51,523 nucleotides of DNA from a virus. Location: the IMG/VR virus record IMGVR_UViG_3300045135_002159, positions 1-51,523 of that record; one strand, written 5' to 3'. The translations under genes were made by a program, and so were the position numbers. Shown piece by piece: positions 23,157 to 32,853 of this stretch. Each line of letters starts with the position of its first letter. The stretch's first letter is position 1. The notes under the pieces were generated by a model. That model did not search any database. It saw only the letters and a program-made list of their open reading frames with translations, and was not told the origin of the DNA.

Positions 23157-24776
23157 TTAGAAATCTACGTGGTCGTAATCAATAGCCCACGGTTTACCTT
23201 TATCGTCTTCTCTCTGTAGCTCGTTTATTCTATCAGAACCATCGTCAATAAACCCAAAAGGTACAAGGTCATTTTCAATCTGCTGCATACGATCCTTAAA
23301 CATCATTTCCTTTAGATTAATGTTTGTCATATCAGCAAACATCTCTGTAGTAGCAAAGTAACCGAACATTACTAGGTTCATCATTAAGTCGTCGTGGTTA
23401 CCATCGCTCGCTTCATATGACTGACCTTTTGCTACGAATGTAGAACATTCCATAATGGTCTCGGTGTCGTTGATCTTTAGCTTATCGTTCTCAATGATAT
23501 CTTTAATACCGGAACAACCAAGACGCTTGACCTTACGAGTCATTTCAATACCGATACCGTTCGACTTCAATGCAGAAGTAACGTGCATATTTTCATATTC
23601 TAATTCGTGATATAATCCCTGTGTAACTAACACACCTTGGTCATTCGATTCTACAATAACATATGCTTGATTGTAAGAAGTTGCATACTTATAAATAATA
23701 TCAGGGAAGAGTATTGGAGATATAGAGTTACATCGATAAACTGCCACCTGGTTAAAAGGTCTACACGTTACATCGATCACATTAAATGTAGAGTAATCCT
23801 GTCCTCTTCCCTTACTAACATCCACACAAACAATATATTCGTGACCTTCCTTGGCCTCTTCGTAGACAAGCATATCTCCGCCTTCTAGGATTCGAATAGG
23901 ATCTATTGCTTTCATTTTCATAAGAGCTTCTGCACCAATTAATGTATCACCAGTACCGAAGAATGTATTACCAAATTCCTGGTCAAACTGAAGTTGTGAC
24001 GTGTTATTAATTGTTTCACGCTTCCATTCTTCGTCACGTCCAGGAACGTCCCACCAGTCAACACGGAATGGTTTATACGCATTCGTACCTTGGATAGCAC
24101 CTTGCCAGATCGTATAGAAGATGTTACCGATACCATTTGCCGTAGAGGTAATAATAACCTTCGTATCTTTACCAGATGAAACAACGGGATAGGTTGATGT
24201 ATAGAACTCTGTTGCATTTTCAACGAATGCAAATTCGTCGAGATACAGCAAGTTAACCGATTGACCACGAATAGAGCTACCAGATGTAGCAGCAGCAAAT
24301 ACCTTAGAGTTATTACTAAACTCGATCGAACCTTTATTGAGTGCCTTTGTACCCGGCTGTAAAAAGAAAGGTAAGTTCTCCAACATCAGTGTGATACGTG
24401 AAAGCATTTCACGAGCTGTTGCACCTTTGTTTGCTAGGATAGCAATATTCTTTTCCGAATGAAAAATTGCATACCAAAGTAGGTACGCAACAGAGCTGAT
24501 CGACTTACCAGACTGGCGACAAGCAAGAACAATAGAGAATCGATTATCGTTGAAGTGTTGGAACATCTTCTCCTGATAAGGATATAGCTTAAAGTTAACT
24601 AGACCTTTATCAAGCGAGATAATCTTACAGTAAGTGACAGCAAAATACGCAGGATCTTGCATGCACTTCATATATTCTTGGATTGTTTCTTCGGACCAAC
24701 CCTGGATTACACCGTCACGTTTTACATTATTATTTCCTAAATAACCGTTTTTAGGATCTTTAGCATCACTTATCAT
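23157..24776 (-). CDS. 17: Terminase large subunit gp17
   Basis: 539 residues from ATG 24776; a GTG 27 nt earlier is less likely. ATPase: Walker A CRQSGKS at 86-92, Walker B YLDE with Asp180/Glu181, coupling motif STANG (211-215). Nuclease: Asp319 in VCVDVSKGRGQDY. Packages DNA into the prohead and cuts concatemers. The start lies inside the end of the HNH gene (11-nt overlap), in the sequence ATGATAAGTGA. Confidence 0.96.
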   Translation of the reverse strand: MISDAKDPKNGYLGNNNVKRDGVIQGWSEETIQEYMKCMQDPAYFAVTYCKIISLDKGLVNFKLYPYQEKMFQHFNDNRFSIVLACRQSGKSISSVAYLLWYAIFHSEKNIAILANKGATAREMLSRITLMLENLPFFLQPGTKALNKGSIEFSNNSKVFAAATSGSSIRGQSVNLLYLDEFAFVENATEFYTSTYPVVSSGKDTKVIITSTANGIGNIFYTIWQGAIQGTNAYKPFRVDWWDVPGRDEEWKRETINNTSQLQFDQEFGNTFFGTGDTLIGAEALMKMKAIDPIRILEGGDMLVYEEAKEGHEYIVCVDVSKGRGQDYSTFNVIDVTCRPFNQVAVYRCNSISPILFPDIIYKYATSYNQAYVIVESNDQGVLVTQGLYHELEYENMHVTSALKSNGIGIEMTRKVKRLGCSGIKDIIENDKLKINDTETIMECSTFVAKGQSYEASDGNHDDLMMNLVMFGYFATTEMFADMTNINLKEMMFKDRMQQIENDLVPFGFIDDGSDRINELQREDDKGKPWAIDYDHVDF

Positions 24777-25281
24777 TTCTAACCCATCCTGGGAATTTTT
24801 CACTATTTACTCTGTTATAAACTGTTTGTCTAGATATCCCATATTCTTCACAAATTTGTTTAAACCCGCTATAGTTTTTACCTTCTATAGTAAATGAAGA
24901 AATTTCTTGCCATGGTCTTACTTTTAAATTCCCCCAATATTCTCTATTTTTTTCAGAAATTATTTTTTTAGTTTCTTCTTCATGGGATTGACCAGACCAA
25001 ATCTCATTACCTTTTTTACCATTATTTAAAGTAGCTTTTAACCACTCTCCGGATCTTTTTCCTGAAGCTGCCATTTTTCTAATTAACTGAGATCTTTCAA
25101 TGTTTGTTATTTGTCGGGATAAAGATAGCCATGCAACTTTATCCTGCCATCTCCCATATTCTAGATATAACTGCCTATGCGCTTCAGCATGTTCTTCTAC
25201 TGATAATTTTACCAAGTTGTTTTTATCGTCAGATCCGCCAGCGTGTCTAGGAATAATATGGTGCATATGATAAACTGTCAT
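24766..25281 (-). CDS. HNH homing endonuclease
   Basis: 171 residues. N-terminal HNH motif: HMHHIIPRHAGG, KNNLVKLSVEEHAEAH (His-His ... Asn ... His). C-terminal DNA-binding helix-turn-helix (ISSFTIEGKNYSGFKQICEE then GISRQTVYNRVNS), as in NUMOD/IENR1 modules of free-standing T4 endonucleases. Inserted between the small and large terminase genes, with its own late promoter. The codon use and A/T-rich look differ from the neighbours, suggesting recent transfer. Confidence 0.9.
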   Translation of the reverse strand: MTVYHMHHIIPRHAGGSDDKNNLVKLSVEEHAEAHRQLYLEYGRWQDKVAWLSLSRQITNIERSQLIRKMAASGKRSGEWLKATLNNGKKGNEIWSGQSHEEETKKIISEKNREYWGNLKVRPWQEISSFTIEGKNYSGFKQICEEYGISRQTVYNRVNSEKFPGWVRNDK

Positions 25282-25299
25282 AGTAATCCCTTTTACTTT

Positions 25300-25307
25300 T
25301 ATTTATA
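25300..25307 (-). promoter_or_regulatory. Late promoter (TATAAATA) of HNH gene
   Basis: Exact TATAAATA on the minus strand, 18 nt before the HNH ATG, in the 45-bp gap after gp16. Confidence 0.7.
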
Positions 25308-25326
25308 CGTTTGGGATTCCTAAAGC

Positions 25327-25692
25327 TTATTCTTTATCATTCAACCTCGGTGTAATATCCACCACATTATTTTCTTTTGCTTGCTGTTGCAGCATACGTT
25401 GTAAGTCTGTAGTCGAGCCGACAAATAGATTGTTTGTGGTATTACCGCCAACAGCCGGCTTTTCTTCTTTCTTATTAAACTCTTTATGTTTCTTATTTAG
25501 ATCCATAAGTTTATCGTTTACATCAGCAACGTTTTTAATTAGTCCTGATAATACTTCGAACGCACGTGGGTGCTCGCTCTCGCGTGCGACCTCAATCATA
25601 TCCTCAAGAGCGTTACGACCTTTATTAATTAGGTCGAATAATGTATCTCTAGAATATTCATAGTCGTTTTTAAATCTATCTGAATCAGCCAT
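25327..25692 (-). CDS. 16: Terminase small subunit gp16
   Basis: 121 residues from ATG 25692, shorter than T4 gp16 (164); the longer reading frame upstream is out of context, overlapping gp15. MADSDRFKNDYEYSRDTLFDLINKGRNALEDMIEVARESEHPRAFEVL... agrees with T4 gp16 (central coiled coil for ring formation). Its ATG overlaps the gp15 stop by 8 nt. Confidence 0.9.
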   Translation of the reverse strand: MADSDRFKNDYEYSRDTLFDLINKGRNALEDMIEVARESEHPRAFEVLSGLIKNVADVNDKLMDLNKKHKEFNKKEEKPAVGGNTTNNLFVGSTTDLQRMLQQQAKENNVVDITPRLNDKE

Positions 25693-26527
25693 ATGTTCCA
25701 TCGCTATCACCATCTTCATAACTGTAAATGTTTGTTGTAAATCCATAATCGCTATCAGGAGAAGCATTCAATGGATTCGGTTCTACTGTAATTCTAACTG
25801 ATGGGGTAAAGTAAGCAAACGCGCCATCAGAGTCAATAGTGCTGTAATTCAATTGTCCGTCAGAGTCTTTCAGAGAATGTGTAGTGTACATATCTACAAT
25901 AGACTTGCGAATAATAGCAGTCTCTGTAATCGGACCATAGAAATTCGCTGTCATTGTAAAATCTAACGTATACTGAATGATACGTCTATTGTCTAAAGCA
26001 CCTTCATAAGCGTCTGAATAGGTAAGACCATTTAGAGTAATTGGAACATCTTCTTTGATATCGGTATAATCAGCAAATGGTTTGATCGTTAAGGTATACT
26101 GTGGCGCAAAGTAAGGAATGATTTGTTCTACAATCTGTAGTGCATCATCCTGGGTCTTAGCATATACATTCAGTTGGAATCCAATGATGTACGGTGTATA
26201 GGTGTAAATTTTATTACGGGTATTACCAGTGCCTTTGTTAAGATTGTTAACCTTTGATAGCTGACGCTGAGAATCGTATTGAAAAGAAATAATCTCAAAT
26301 GACATACGCGGTAGTTTAATTGCTACCTTTGTATCATTCTGTAGATCTGGGTTCTCCCGAATACGATCTAAGAAGCTTGAACTCGGCGCATATGATAATG
26401 GTACACGGGCTTGGCTAATAACTTTATTTGTACTATCCTTACGCACAACATAGATATTATTAAAAAGCGAGCCGAAGAGAGCTACACTTTTACGGATTCT
26501 TTCATGGTAAAAATGGTTGCCTAACAT
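25685..26527 (-). CDS. 15: Tail sheath stabiliser gp15
   Basis: 280 residues (T4: 272), the terminator ring at the tail top. MLGNHFYHERIRKSVALFGSLFNNI, RVPLSYAPSSSFLDR and IVEQIIPYFAPQYTLT match T4 (LFSNI, RVPITYASKEHF, IVEQILPYFQPHF). Shares its start region with the gp14 stop. Confidence 0.95.
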   Translation of the reverse strand: MLGNHFYHERIRKSVALFGSLFNNIYVVRKDSTNKVISQARVPLSYAPSSSFLDRIRENPDLQNDTKVAIKLPRMSFEIISFQYDSQRQLSKVNNLNKGTGNTRNKIYTYTPYIIGFQLNVYAKTQDDALQIVEQIIPYFAPQYTLTIKPFADYTDIKEDVPITLNGLTYSDAYEGALDNRRIIQYTLDFTMTANFYGPITETAIIRKSIVDMYTTHSLKDSDGQLNYSTIDSDGAFAYFTPSVRITVEPNPLNASPDSDYGFTTNIYSYEDGDSDGTYG

Positions 26528-27444
26528 TATTGTGGATCTCCAAACGGATTACTTTCACTGAAGTCTAAGAATCCTAAGTCTGTTTGAGTTGTGTCAAAGA
26601 AATCGTTCTTTTCGTTTTCTGCTAATTGATTGTTCTCGGTAACGGCTGTCACAGAGGCTACTGAATATCTAGCAAGAGGAATTGATCCATCTGAGTCTTG
26701 GTCAGTTGTACCAACAATTTTTCTACCAGTAACAAATGTGTGATAATTACCATCGTCTGCACCAGCATGGATAACGTGTAGGATCTTATCGGAATCTGAC
26801 CAACCAGAAACCTCACCAGACATAACCACTCCATCCGCAAGGGTCTGGTTTACGGTCTCGCCAACTATATAACCAAACGATGCACTATCAAGGGTTAATT
26901 GATATTCATATGCATATCTACGCTCGATATCATCTATTACATCTACACCGGTGTCAAGATCTTCACCACCGTATTCAAACAGTTCACAACGTAGTTTATA
27001 TGTGGGCAAGTTGCTCAGTTGGTAGAATGGTTGTTCGTGCTCTACGGCCATAATCTGGAACATAGAGTTTGATAACGGAAGATAGATTACATCACCTTCG
27101 AGTGGGCGAATACCCTGAATCTCATTATCATAACGAGAAACAGTTTGGTTCCAACGTCTACGGGATACGATAAATGTTGCTTGGTCACGAATCTCTACAC
27201 CGAACTTAGTAAACAGATCACCTTCGCCGTCAAAGCCTTCGGTGTTCTCAATGTACATCTCTACTTTATAAGCAGAGTTAAATCTTGAAGGAACATCTTC
27301 ACCAAGAATCTTATCTTCGTTTACTAAATCTCTCGGCAGATAATAGACGTCTTGACCATAGATCTTAAGAGATTCTATGATAATATCTTCGTATAGGTTT
27401 TGTTCCGATTTAACCTTTTGGTTAAAGTAGTGATTCGTTGCCAT
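26527..27444 (-). CDS. 14: Neck protein gp14
   Basis: 305 residues (T4: 256). MATNHYFNQKVKSEQNLYEDIIIESLKIYG followed by DVYYLPRDLVN. Part of the neck that connects head and tail. Order gp13-gp14-gp15 as in T4, with a 1-nt overlap with gp15. The extra length is in the C-terminal half. Confidence 0.93.
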   Translation of the reverse strand: MATNHYFNQKVKSEQNLYEDIIIESLKIYGQDVYYLPRDLVNEDKILGEDVPSRFNSAYKVEMYIENTEGFDGEGDLFTKFGVEIRDQATFIVSRRRWNQTVSRYDNEIQGIRPLEGDVIYLPLSNSMFQIMAVEHEQPFYQLSNLPTYKLRCELFEYGGEDLDTGVDVIDDIERRYAYEYQLTLDSASFGYIVGETVNQTLADGVVMSGEVSGWSDSDKILHVIHAGADDGNYHTFVTGRKIVGTTDQDSDGSIPLARYSVASVTAVTENNQLAENEKNDFFDTTQTDLGFLDFSESNPFGDPQ

Positions 27445-27447
27445 CTC

Positions 27448-28203
27448 TTATCCTACGAAGAAGTCTGCTGGCATCTCAAAGTCTAGACGGATCTTTTCTC
27501 TTAGCTTTTCAATTTCGTTTGTAGCATCATCGAAAAGTTGTCTACCGTTGAGGGTTACGCCACCAGGTAATTGCATTCCTTCAAACTTAATTAGGTTTGA
27601 TCCCCACTGTTGTTTAATTAGCGCAGTGGTGTATTCTTTTAACCACATATCGTTCCATACCTTAGTATGTGCTGATGGGTTAACTGTCTTCCACGCTTCA
27701 TATACGATATAATCGCCGGCTTGAACATCTTTATCATTGAAGTCGCCGTGGAGATATAAACGATCCATTTTACGAGAATATGTGGTCTGAGGTTCACCGT
27801 TTAATTTCATATCTAAAAGGGAAAGATATTGATTTAACTGTTCGTAATATGCAAGATCACCCGCAAAGTTCTGAAGATCAGCAATATCATTTAGCATCAT
27901 TTGATACTTAATATCAAAGAAGTTAAACGATGTATTAAACGTTGATGAAATACGGAACAGTTTACTTACGTAAATTACATCAGTTGGAACAGTAACGTAC
28001 TCATTCGATACATCACTGTCACCGACCAAATGAGAAATATAAGTTCTATAAGTCGCATCGGAGTGATACTCCTGCCAGTATTGTAAAGCTTCGTCGACAC
28101 GATCCTCTAGCTGATCAATATCAACATTGATCTCAATAACCGGATCACCCAGTCTTCTTAAACAGTAATCAATAAGGCCTTGTCTGCTAGAAGGATTTGC
28201 CAT
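27448..28203 (-). CDS. 13: Neck protein gp13
   Basis: 251 residues (T4: 309). LIDYCLRRLGDPVIEINVD, then DRVDEALQYWQEYHSD and a C-terminal KLREKIRLDFEMPADFFVG-like ending, typical of gp13. Own late promoter at 28224-28231 starts the gp13-gp14-gp15-gp16 unit. Confidence 0.93.
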   Translation of the reverse strand: MANPSSRQGLIDYCLRRLGDPVIEINVDIDQLEDRVDEALQYWQEYHSDATYRTYISHLVGDSDVSNEYVTVPTDVIYVSKLFRISSTFNTSFNFFDIKYQMMLNDIADLQNFAGDLAYYEQLNQYLSLLDMKLNGEPQTTYSRKMDRLYLHGDFNDKDVQAGDYIVYEAWKTVNPSAHTKVWNDMWLKEYTTALIKQQWGSNLIKFEGMQLPGGVTLNGRQLFDDATNEIEKLREKIRLDFEMPADFFVG

Positions 28204-28223
28204 GTCTTATTCCTATTTTATAC

Positions 28224-28231
28224 TATTTATA
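28224..28231 (-). promoter_or_regulatory. Late promoter (TATAAATA) of gp13-gp16
   Basis: Exact TATAAATA on the minus strand, 20 nt before the gp13 ATG, in the 33-bp gap after the fibre gene. Confidence 0.75.
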
Positions 28232-28236
28232 TTAGC

Positions 28237-30543
28237 TTAGGTGCTAATACCATTAATGGTTTTTAGTGCTGTACCAGCAGAATTGTAGATAGTTAACGAA
28301 GAACCTTGTGTAAGGTTACCATCATGCCACACCTTTCTCCATGTGTTCCATGATCCGCCTACCCCATCCCTGAAGTACAATTCACCCCATGTTGATGTAT
28401 GCGCTGTACCACTTAACTGCCAAGCTGCATAGTTAGTTCCGTTCCAACCTTTTGTTGTTAGTACGCCGGACCAACCCGCACCGCCCTGACTATAAGAGAA
28501 TATAGTCTTAGTAGAATTATCAAGCCAAGAGTCATTTGCGTTAGGCATATAGGTATTGGCCCCAGTAGTACCTGGCACTTGGGCAGAATATCTTACATCC
28601 CAAGACTTTATTCGAGTGACTTCACCATCAATATAACCAGTAACATCTAAATTACCCGAAATCGTGCCACCAGATGTCTTCAAAAGCGTACCGTCGTTGC
28701 CTTCATCCCAAACTTTATTGCCATTTCGTCTCAATTCAGAAGCGTTGTCGAAGTTCATAATAGCGTCGGTAGCGTCATCTATAGCGTAAAGGTGTACGTT
28801 GGTAGTTCCTCGGAAAAGCACGCCTTCACCTGGATCATTGATTTGAAGCTGATTAACCCCAGTAATGTTACCATTACTCATTGCAATGGTACTTGAACTA
28901 ATTGTGCCTGTTATATTAATATTACCAGTCCCGGTAATATCGTTAGAATTTAAATCAAGATTTCCGCCTAACTGTGGGGTAGTATCTTCTACAACATTAG
29001 AGATAGCACTAGCGCCGCCAGTTGACCAACTAAATGAGCCATCCCCATCAGAGATAAGGAATTGACCTGCTGTACCATTACCTGAGACATTTAATTCATT
29101 AGCACCAACTGCATTCGCCGCGATCTGAGCATTAATAGAGGTAGTGCCAGAACCACTTAAATCACCAGATAAAGTAATTGTCTGGTTTCCAGTTAAATAT
29201 GATCCTGCCGGTTGAATTCCTGCTTCAGCTAATGTATTATTAACCCAAGCGCTTCCATTCCATTTTAAAATTTCGCCAGACGTGTTACTTGTAATAGTAG
29301 TATTTGATAAACCGTCTAATGTGTGGTTATGAGAAGTCTGAGAGAAAGAACTTGCCTGAATACCATCCAATGTATCGGCATCAAGACCCGAACCTGAACC
29401 ATCTACTGTTTTTATAAGTGTTAAGATTTCAGAAGCTGTTTGATCGCCAGTTGCTCCTGCTTCGATACCATCCAATTTTGCGCCGTCAGCAGAAACATCA
29501 CGACCATCAAAGGTTTGTCCTGCTGCAAAAGTAATAGCACCGGTCATAGTACCACCAGCAAGTGGTAGTTTAGTACCAATACTGTTTGATACCGTAGTAG
29601 CAAAGTTAGGGTCGTCACCTAATGCTGCAGCAAGTTCATTAAGTGTATCCAGTGTACCAGGTGCTGCATCTACAAGATTGGATACCGCGGTGCTAACAAA
29701 TGCTGTCGTAGCAATCTGGGTTGTATTAGTCCCAGCTATAGCAGTTGGTGCTGCTGGTGTTCCTGTAAATGTTGGGCTAGCCAATGAAGCATAATAACTT
29801 CCATGCTGACCATCTAGTAAATCAGCATCGAGACCGGAAGTAGCACCATCGACAGTCTTAATAGCTGTAAGAATCTCACTTGCGGTTTGATCCGCAGTAG
29901 CGCCTGTCTCGATGCCTGCAAGCTTGGAAGCTTCAGTGGATGTATATCCCTGATAACCAGTTGAATATGTAATAGCCAAAGTACCACTGGATGTAATAGG
30001 TGAACCGGATATAGAAAACCCAGTTGGAACAGTAGCAGCAATGGAAGTCACCGTACCGGTATTTGTTGTATAGCCATTAGGATTTGAAGCTGCATAGTAA
30101 TATGACCCGTGCTGACCGTCTAATAAATCAGCATCAAGCCCGGAAGCAGCACCATCTACAGTTTTGATTGCAGTAAGGATTTCTGAAGCAGTCTGATCTG
30201 CTGTGGCTCCTGATTCAATACCTGCTAATTTAGAAGCTTCAGTCGACGTATATCCCTGATAACCTGCTGAATATGTGATAGCCAAAGTACCACTTGTAGT
30301 AATCGGGCTTCCTGATATTGCAAACCCAGTTGGAACAGTAGTTGCTACTGATGTAACTGTACCAGCATTTGTTGTATAACCAGCACCGTTTGTTAATTGG
30401 TTATTATTTGTTGGAATTGTCGGAGTATTAGTAAAGTTATTATAATCTAAGTAGTGCGAGGCAGCATGCCCGTCAAGTTTCACGGCACCAGTAGAATCTA
30501 TGTGATTATGAACTTGGGATAAGTCAAAGGATCTTGAACTCAT
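28237..30543 (-). CDS. Tail fibre/adhesin with internal repeats
   Basis: 768 residues, Gly/Ser/Thr-rich. A 102-residue repeat occurs twice (residues 58-159 and 160 to about 251), each with GYQGYTSTEASKLAGIE and the DADLLDGQHGSYY motif; TFTGTP, LDTLNELAAALGDDPNF and LPLAGGTMTGAI are phage tail-fibre typical. The C-terminal part has a pyocin-knob-like block (TWGELYFRDG, KVWHDGN). It ends with LTIYNSAGTALKTINGIST, a motif shared with two other proteins here. Likely a receptor-binding fibre. Confidence 0.85.
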   Translation of the reverse strand: MSSRSFDLSQVHNHIDSTGAVKLDGHAASHYLDYNNFTNTPTIPTNNNQLTNGAGYTTNAGTVTSVATTVPTGFAISGSPITTSGTLAITYSAGYQGYTSTEASKLAGIESGATADQTASEILTAIKTVDGAASGLDADLLDGQHGSYYYAASNPNGYTTNTGTVTSIAATVPTGFSISGSPITSSGTLAITYSTGYQGYTSTEASKLAGIETGATADQTASEILTAIKTVDGATSGLDADLLDGQHGSYYASLASPTFTGTPAAPTAIAGTNTTQIATTAFVSTAVSNLVDAAPGTLDTLNELAAALGDDPNFATTVSNSIGTKLPLAGGTMTGAITFAAGQTFDGRDVSADGAKLDGIEAGATGDQTASEILTLIKTVDGSGSGLDADTLDGIQASSFSQTSHNHTLDGLSNTTITSNTSGEILKWNGSAWVNNTLAEAGIQPAGSYLTGNQTITLSGDLSGSGTTSINAQIAANAVGANELNVSGNGTAGQFLISDGDGSFSWSTGGASAISNVVEDTTPQLGGNLDLNSNDITGTGNINITGTISSSTIAMSNGNITGVNQLQINDPGEGVLFRGTTNVHLYAIDDATDAIMNFDNASELRRNGNKVWDEGNDGTLLKTSGGTISGNLDVTGYIDGEVTRIKSWDVRYSAQVPGTTGANTYMPNANDSWLDNSTKTIFSYSQGGAGWSGVLTTKGWNGTNYAAWQLSGTAHTSTWGELYFRDGVGGSWNTWRKVWHDGNLTQGSSLTIYNSAGTALKTINGIST
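29791..30372 (-). repeat. Two direct repeats of about 306 bp within the fibre gene
   Basis: Codes for two 102-residue units (first unit 30067-30372, second 29791-30066 partly). The two copies are similar at DNA level (many silent differences), suggesting duplication with later drift. Confidence 0.7.
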
Positions 30544-30553
30544 TTTCTATACC

Positions 30554-31195
30554 TTATGTTGTCGGGCTGTACATAGTTTTCAGAGCCGTACCAGTAGAAT
30601 CGTAAATTGTTAAAGTCTGAACTGCTGCGAAATTTGAACTAGTAATTGATGCAATATTAAAAAGAGAAAACGCAATTACCTGAAGATCATCACCAGCTGA
30701 TGCGCCACTGTTTAAAACGACGCTAGTACCATTACTAGCAGTATAATCGTCACCCGGTCTTAACACAACACCATTCAATGAAACAATTATGGCATTTACT
30801 GTATATGCTAATACTTCTGCATTGTCATCTGAACCAGTAAATGTAGTTTGCCCACTGGTTGCAGTATATTCGTATGTTTTTAATGTTTGGGTCGTATCTT
30901 CGAAAGATAAAGTGCCAGAGCCATTTGTTTTTAATACTTGACCATTTGTTCCATCGGATGTTGGAAGCGTGAAGTTATTAACAAAGGTTGTTAGGTTTGC
31001 ATCGTACGCTTGAATAGTAGATCCAATCTTACTATCAATAAGATCCGAATCTACAAAATTCTTAATTACGTTTGAGGAATTTTTATAGTAAAGTCTACCA
31101 TCAGCATAGTTGAGGGCAACTTCGCCGTATTCTAGATCACCAGTTCCTGGTGCATTACTAGATACTGAGGATTTTTTAAGTAGGACTTTTGCCAT
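30554..31195 (-). CDS. Virion/fibre-associated protein
   Basis: 213 residues. Starts MAKVLLKKSSVSSNAPGTGD..YGEVALNYADGRLYYKN, a common N-terminal module of phage tail proteins. Middle: QTLKTYEYTATSGQTTFTG and ALAYTV. Ends TIYDSTGTALKTMYSPTT, nearly the same C-terminal motif as the fibre downstream. A late promoter (31260-31267) and a hairpin (31226-31253) precede it. Probable part of fibre or fibre connector. Confidence 0.75.
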   Translation of the reverse strand: MAKVLLKKSSVSSNAPGTGDLEYGEVALNYADGRLYYKNSSNVIKNFVDSDLIDSKIGSTIQAYDANLTTFVNNFTLPTSDGTNGQVLKTNGSGTLSFEDTTQTLKTYEYTATSGQTTFTGSDDNAEVLAYTVNAIIVSLNGVVLRPGDDYTASNGTSVVLNSGASAGDDLQVIAFSLFNIASITSSNFAAVQTLTIYDSTGTALKTMYSPTT

Positions 31196-31225
31196 AGTAA
31201 TTCCTTAAAAAAGGTTTTAGTTTAG

Positions 31226-31253
31226 AGTCTGGGATATAAAAATACCCCAGACT
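31226..31253 (-). terminator. Hairpin upstream of fibre-associated gene
   Basis: Stem AGTCTGGG/CCCAGACT (8 bp, 12-nt loop) between two fibre genes. On the minus strand it is followed by a mixed CTAAACTAAAACCTTTTTT; it may terminate readthrough or lie in the late-transcript leader. Confidence 0.5.
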
Positions 31254-31259
31254 TTCAGT

Positions 31260-31267
31260 TATTTATA
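31260..31267 (-). promoter_or_regulatory. Late promoter (TATAAATA) of fibre-associated gene
   Basis: Exact TATAAATA on the minus strand, 64 nt before the ATG of the 213-residue gene. Confidence 0.7.
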
Positions 31268-31269
31268 AC

Positions 31270-32853
31270 TTAGAATGTGCCACCGTCGATCGTGGCAAGA
31301 ACAACTGCACCAGAGGTAACCGTAAACTCATTTGCATCAAAACTTGCAACACCCTTGTTAGAAGAGCTAGCAAGCTCTGCTGCAAAAGTGATTGTACCAG
31401 CGCCATCGTCATATGTAATGTCGAGGCCTTCGCCTTCGGCAAAAGTGCTGCTAACAAGGTGATCTTCTAGTACTTCTTTCCAATCAACGCCAGCAAACTC
31501 GAGTGATGTAGAACCTGTCATATTCAGGGTCTTGTTCATCTCCCATTCGTCGTTTGCACCGTTGAATGTAAAGGTAGCTTTTGTGCCTGAATAAAGTGCA
31601 CCCCCGATTGTAATACCAGCACCATCTGCTGCTGCAGCGTTACCAGCTGAATCGGCAAGAACCATATTCAGATCATTGATGGAAACTGTAGTCGAGTTAA
31701 CTGTTGTCGTAGTACCTTGTACTGTAAGGCTACCACGGATAATAACGTCACCACCATCAGAATCGATTGGGTTCGGATCAAGATAAAGGATACCCGTCGA
31801 AGATGCAACAGTATTATCAAGGATTCTAATATTATCAACATCAATTTGAGTTAAGCCAGCAAGAGTTGTTGATGTAGCACCTAAAGCAATATTAGTAGAA
31901 CCGATAGTTAAACTCGAGTTAGCGAGTTCAGCGTTAGCGACACCACCATTTTTAATCGTAACTAAACCAGATGAAACCGCAAAGTTATCTGAGCTAAATT
32001 GTGCAACACCTTTTGCTGAGGTAGAAGCATTATCACCAGCAACGGTAACAGTATTATCAGTTACTGTTGTAGTAATACCAGTGCCACCTGTAAAGGTTAG
32101 GGTATCTGAGGAAGTAACAGTATCTGTACCAGTGTCACCAGCAATAGCCAAATCTGTAGAGATTGCTGCAGTGCCTGCTGCTGTTAGGCGACCTTGCTGA
32201 TCAACTGTAAAGGTTGGAATAGCAGTTGAAGAACCGTATGAACCTGGAGTAACTGCTGTATCATCCAGATCAATGGTGATAGTGTTATTGGTAACTGTAG
32301 TTGTAATACCAGTATCACCAGAGAATGTAACAGTCTGTTGACCGGCAACTGCATCAGGTGTACCACCATCTGCTGCTAAAGTGAAGATGGTTGAACCACC
32401 AGCAAACTGGTCATCAACATATTTCTTTGTAGCAGCATCTTGGTCAGCTGTTGGATCAACGACACTTGTAATTTTAGATGTAGCAACGTCTACTGTACCA
32501 GTACCATTCGGGCTAAGTGTTAAGTTACCGTTGGTATCTGTTGTGCTAATAGTGTTGCCGTTGATATCGATATTGTCGACTTTTAAGTTATCGATTTTAC
32601 TCGATGCATCAACGATAATTGCACTGGAAGCTGTAAGCGTACCAGCGACATGGTCGAGCATATTGGTAAAATATTCACCGCCAACTACGACGATTGATGT
32701 TGCGTTACCTGAACCATCGTCACCCTTACCAAAGAACAGGCGATCGCCTGAATTGGCCTGGGTGCCTGTTCCCATTGCATAGGCTATCTCGGCCGTTTTT
32801 AGGGAGCCTGGTGCCGAGGTGCCCGTAGATCTTTTGATTCTAATTACGGCCAT
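31270..32853 (-). CDS. Structural repeat protein (tail fibre-like)
   Basis: 527 residues. Start MAVIRIKRSTGTSAPGSLKTAEIAYA is a common marine-phage tail-fibre start. Contains repeated TVTFSGDTGITTTVTNNTITID-like units and a VDVATSKI..DPTADQDAATKKYVD segment, typical of fibre shafts. C-terminus TSGAVVLATIDGGTF. Beta-rich, Thr/Ser/Gly rich; most likely a long fibre or fibre shaft component. Ends 4 nt before the TATAAATA promoter region. Confidence 0.8.
   Translation of the reverse strand: MAVIRIKRSTGTSAPGSLKTAEIAYAMGTGTQANSGDRLFFGKGDDGSGNATSIVVVGGEYFTNMLDHVAGTLTASSAIIVDASSKIDNLKVDNIDINGNTISTTDTNGNLTLSPNGTGTVDVATSKITSVVDPTADQDAATKKYVDDQFAGGSTIFTLAADGGTPDAVAGQQTVTFSGDTGITTTVTNNTITIDLDDTAVTPGSYGSSTAIPTFTVDQQGRLTAAGTAAISTDLAIAGDTGTDTVTSSDTLTFTGGTGITTTVTDNTVTVAGDNASTSAKGVAQFSSDNFAVSSGLVTIKNGGVANAELANSSLTIGSTNIALGATSTTLAGLTQIDVDNIRILDNTVASSTGILYLDPNPIDSDGGDVIIRGSLTVQGTTTTVNSTTVSINDLNMVLADSAGNAAAADGAGITIGGALYSGTKATFTFNGANDEWEMNKTLNMTGSTSLEFAGVDWKEVLEDHLVSSTFAEGEGLDITYDDGAGTITFAAELASSSNKGVASFDANEFTVTSGAVVLATIDGGTF

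Noticed and set aside
23688-23700. Plus-strand TATAAATA within gp17
   Set aside because: Antisense within an essential gene with no plus-strand ORF downstream; likely chance in AT-rich codons.
29791-30372. The 306-bp repeats as a mobile or diversity-generating cassette
   Set aside because: They lie in frame within a fibre shaft, have no reverse transcriptase or template repeat nearby, and look like ordinary domain duplication.
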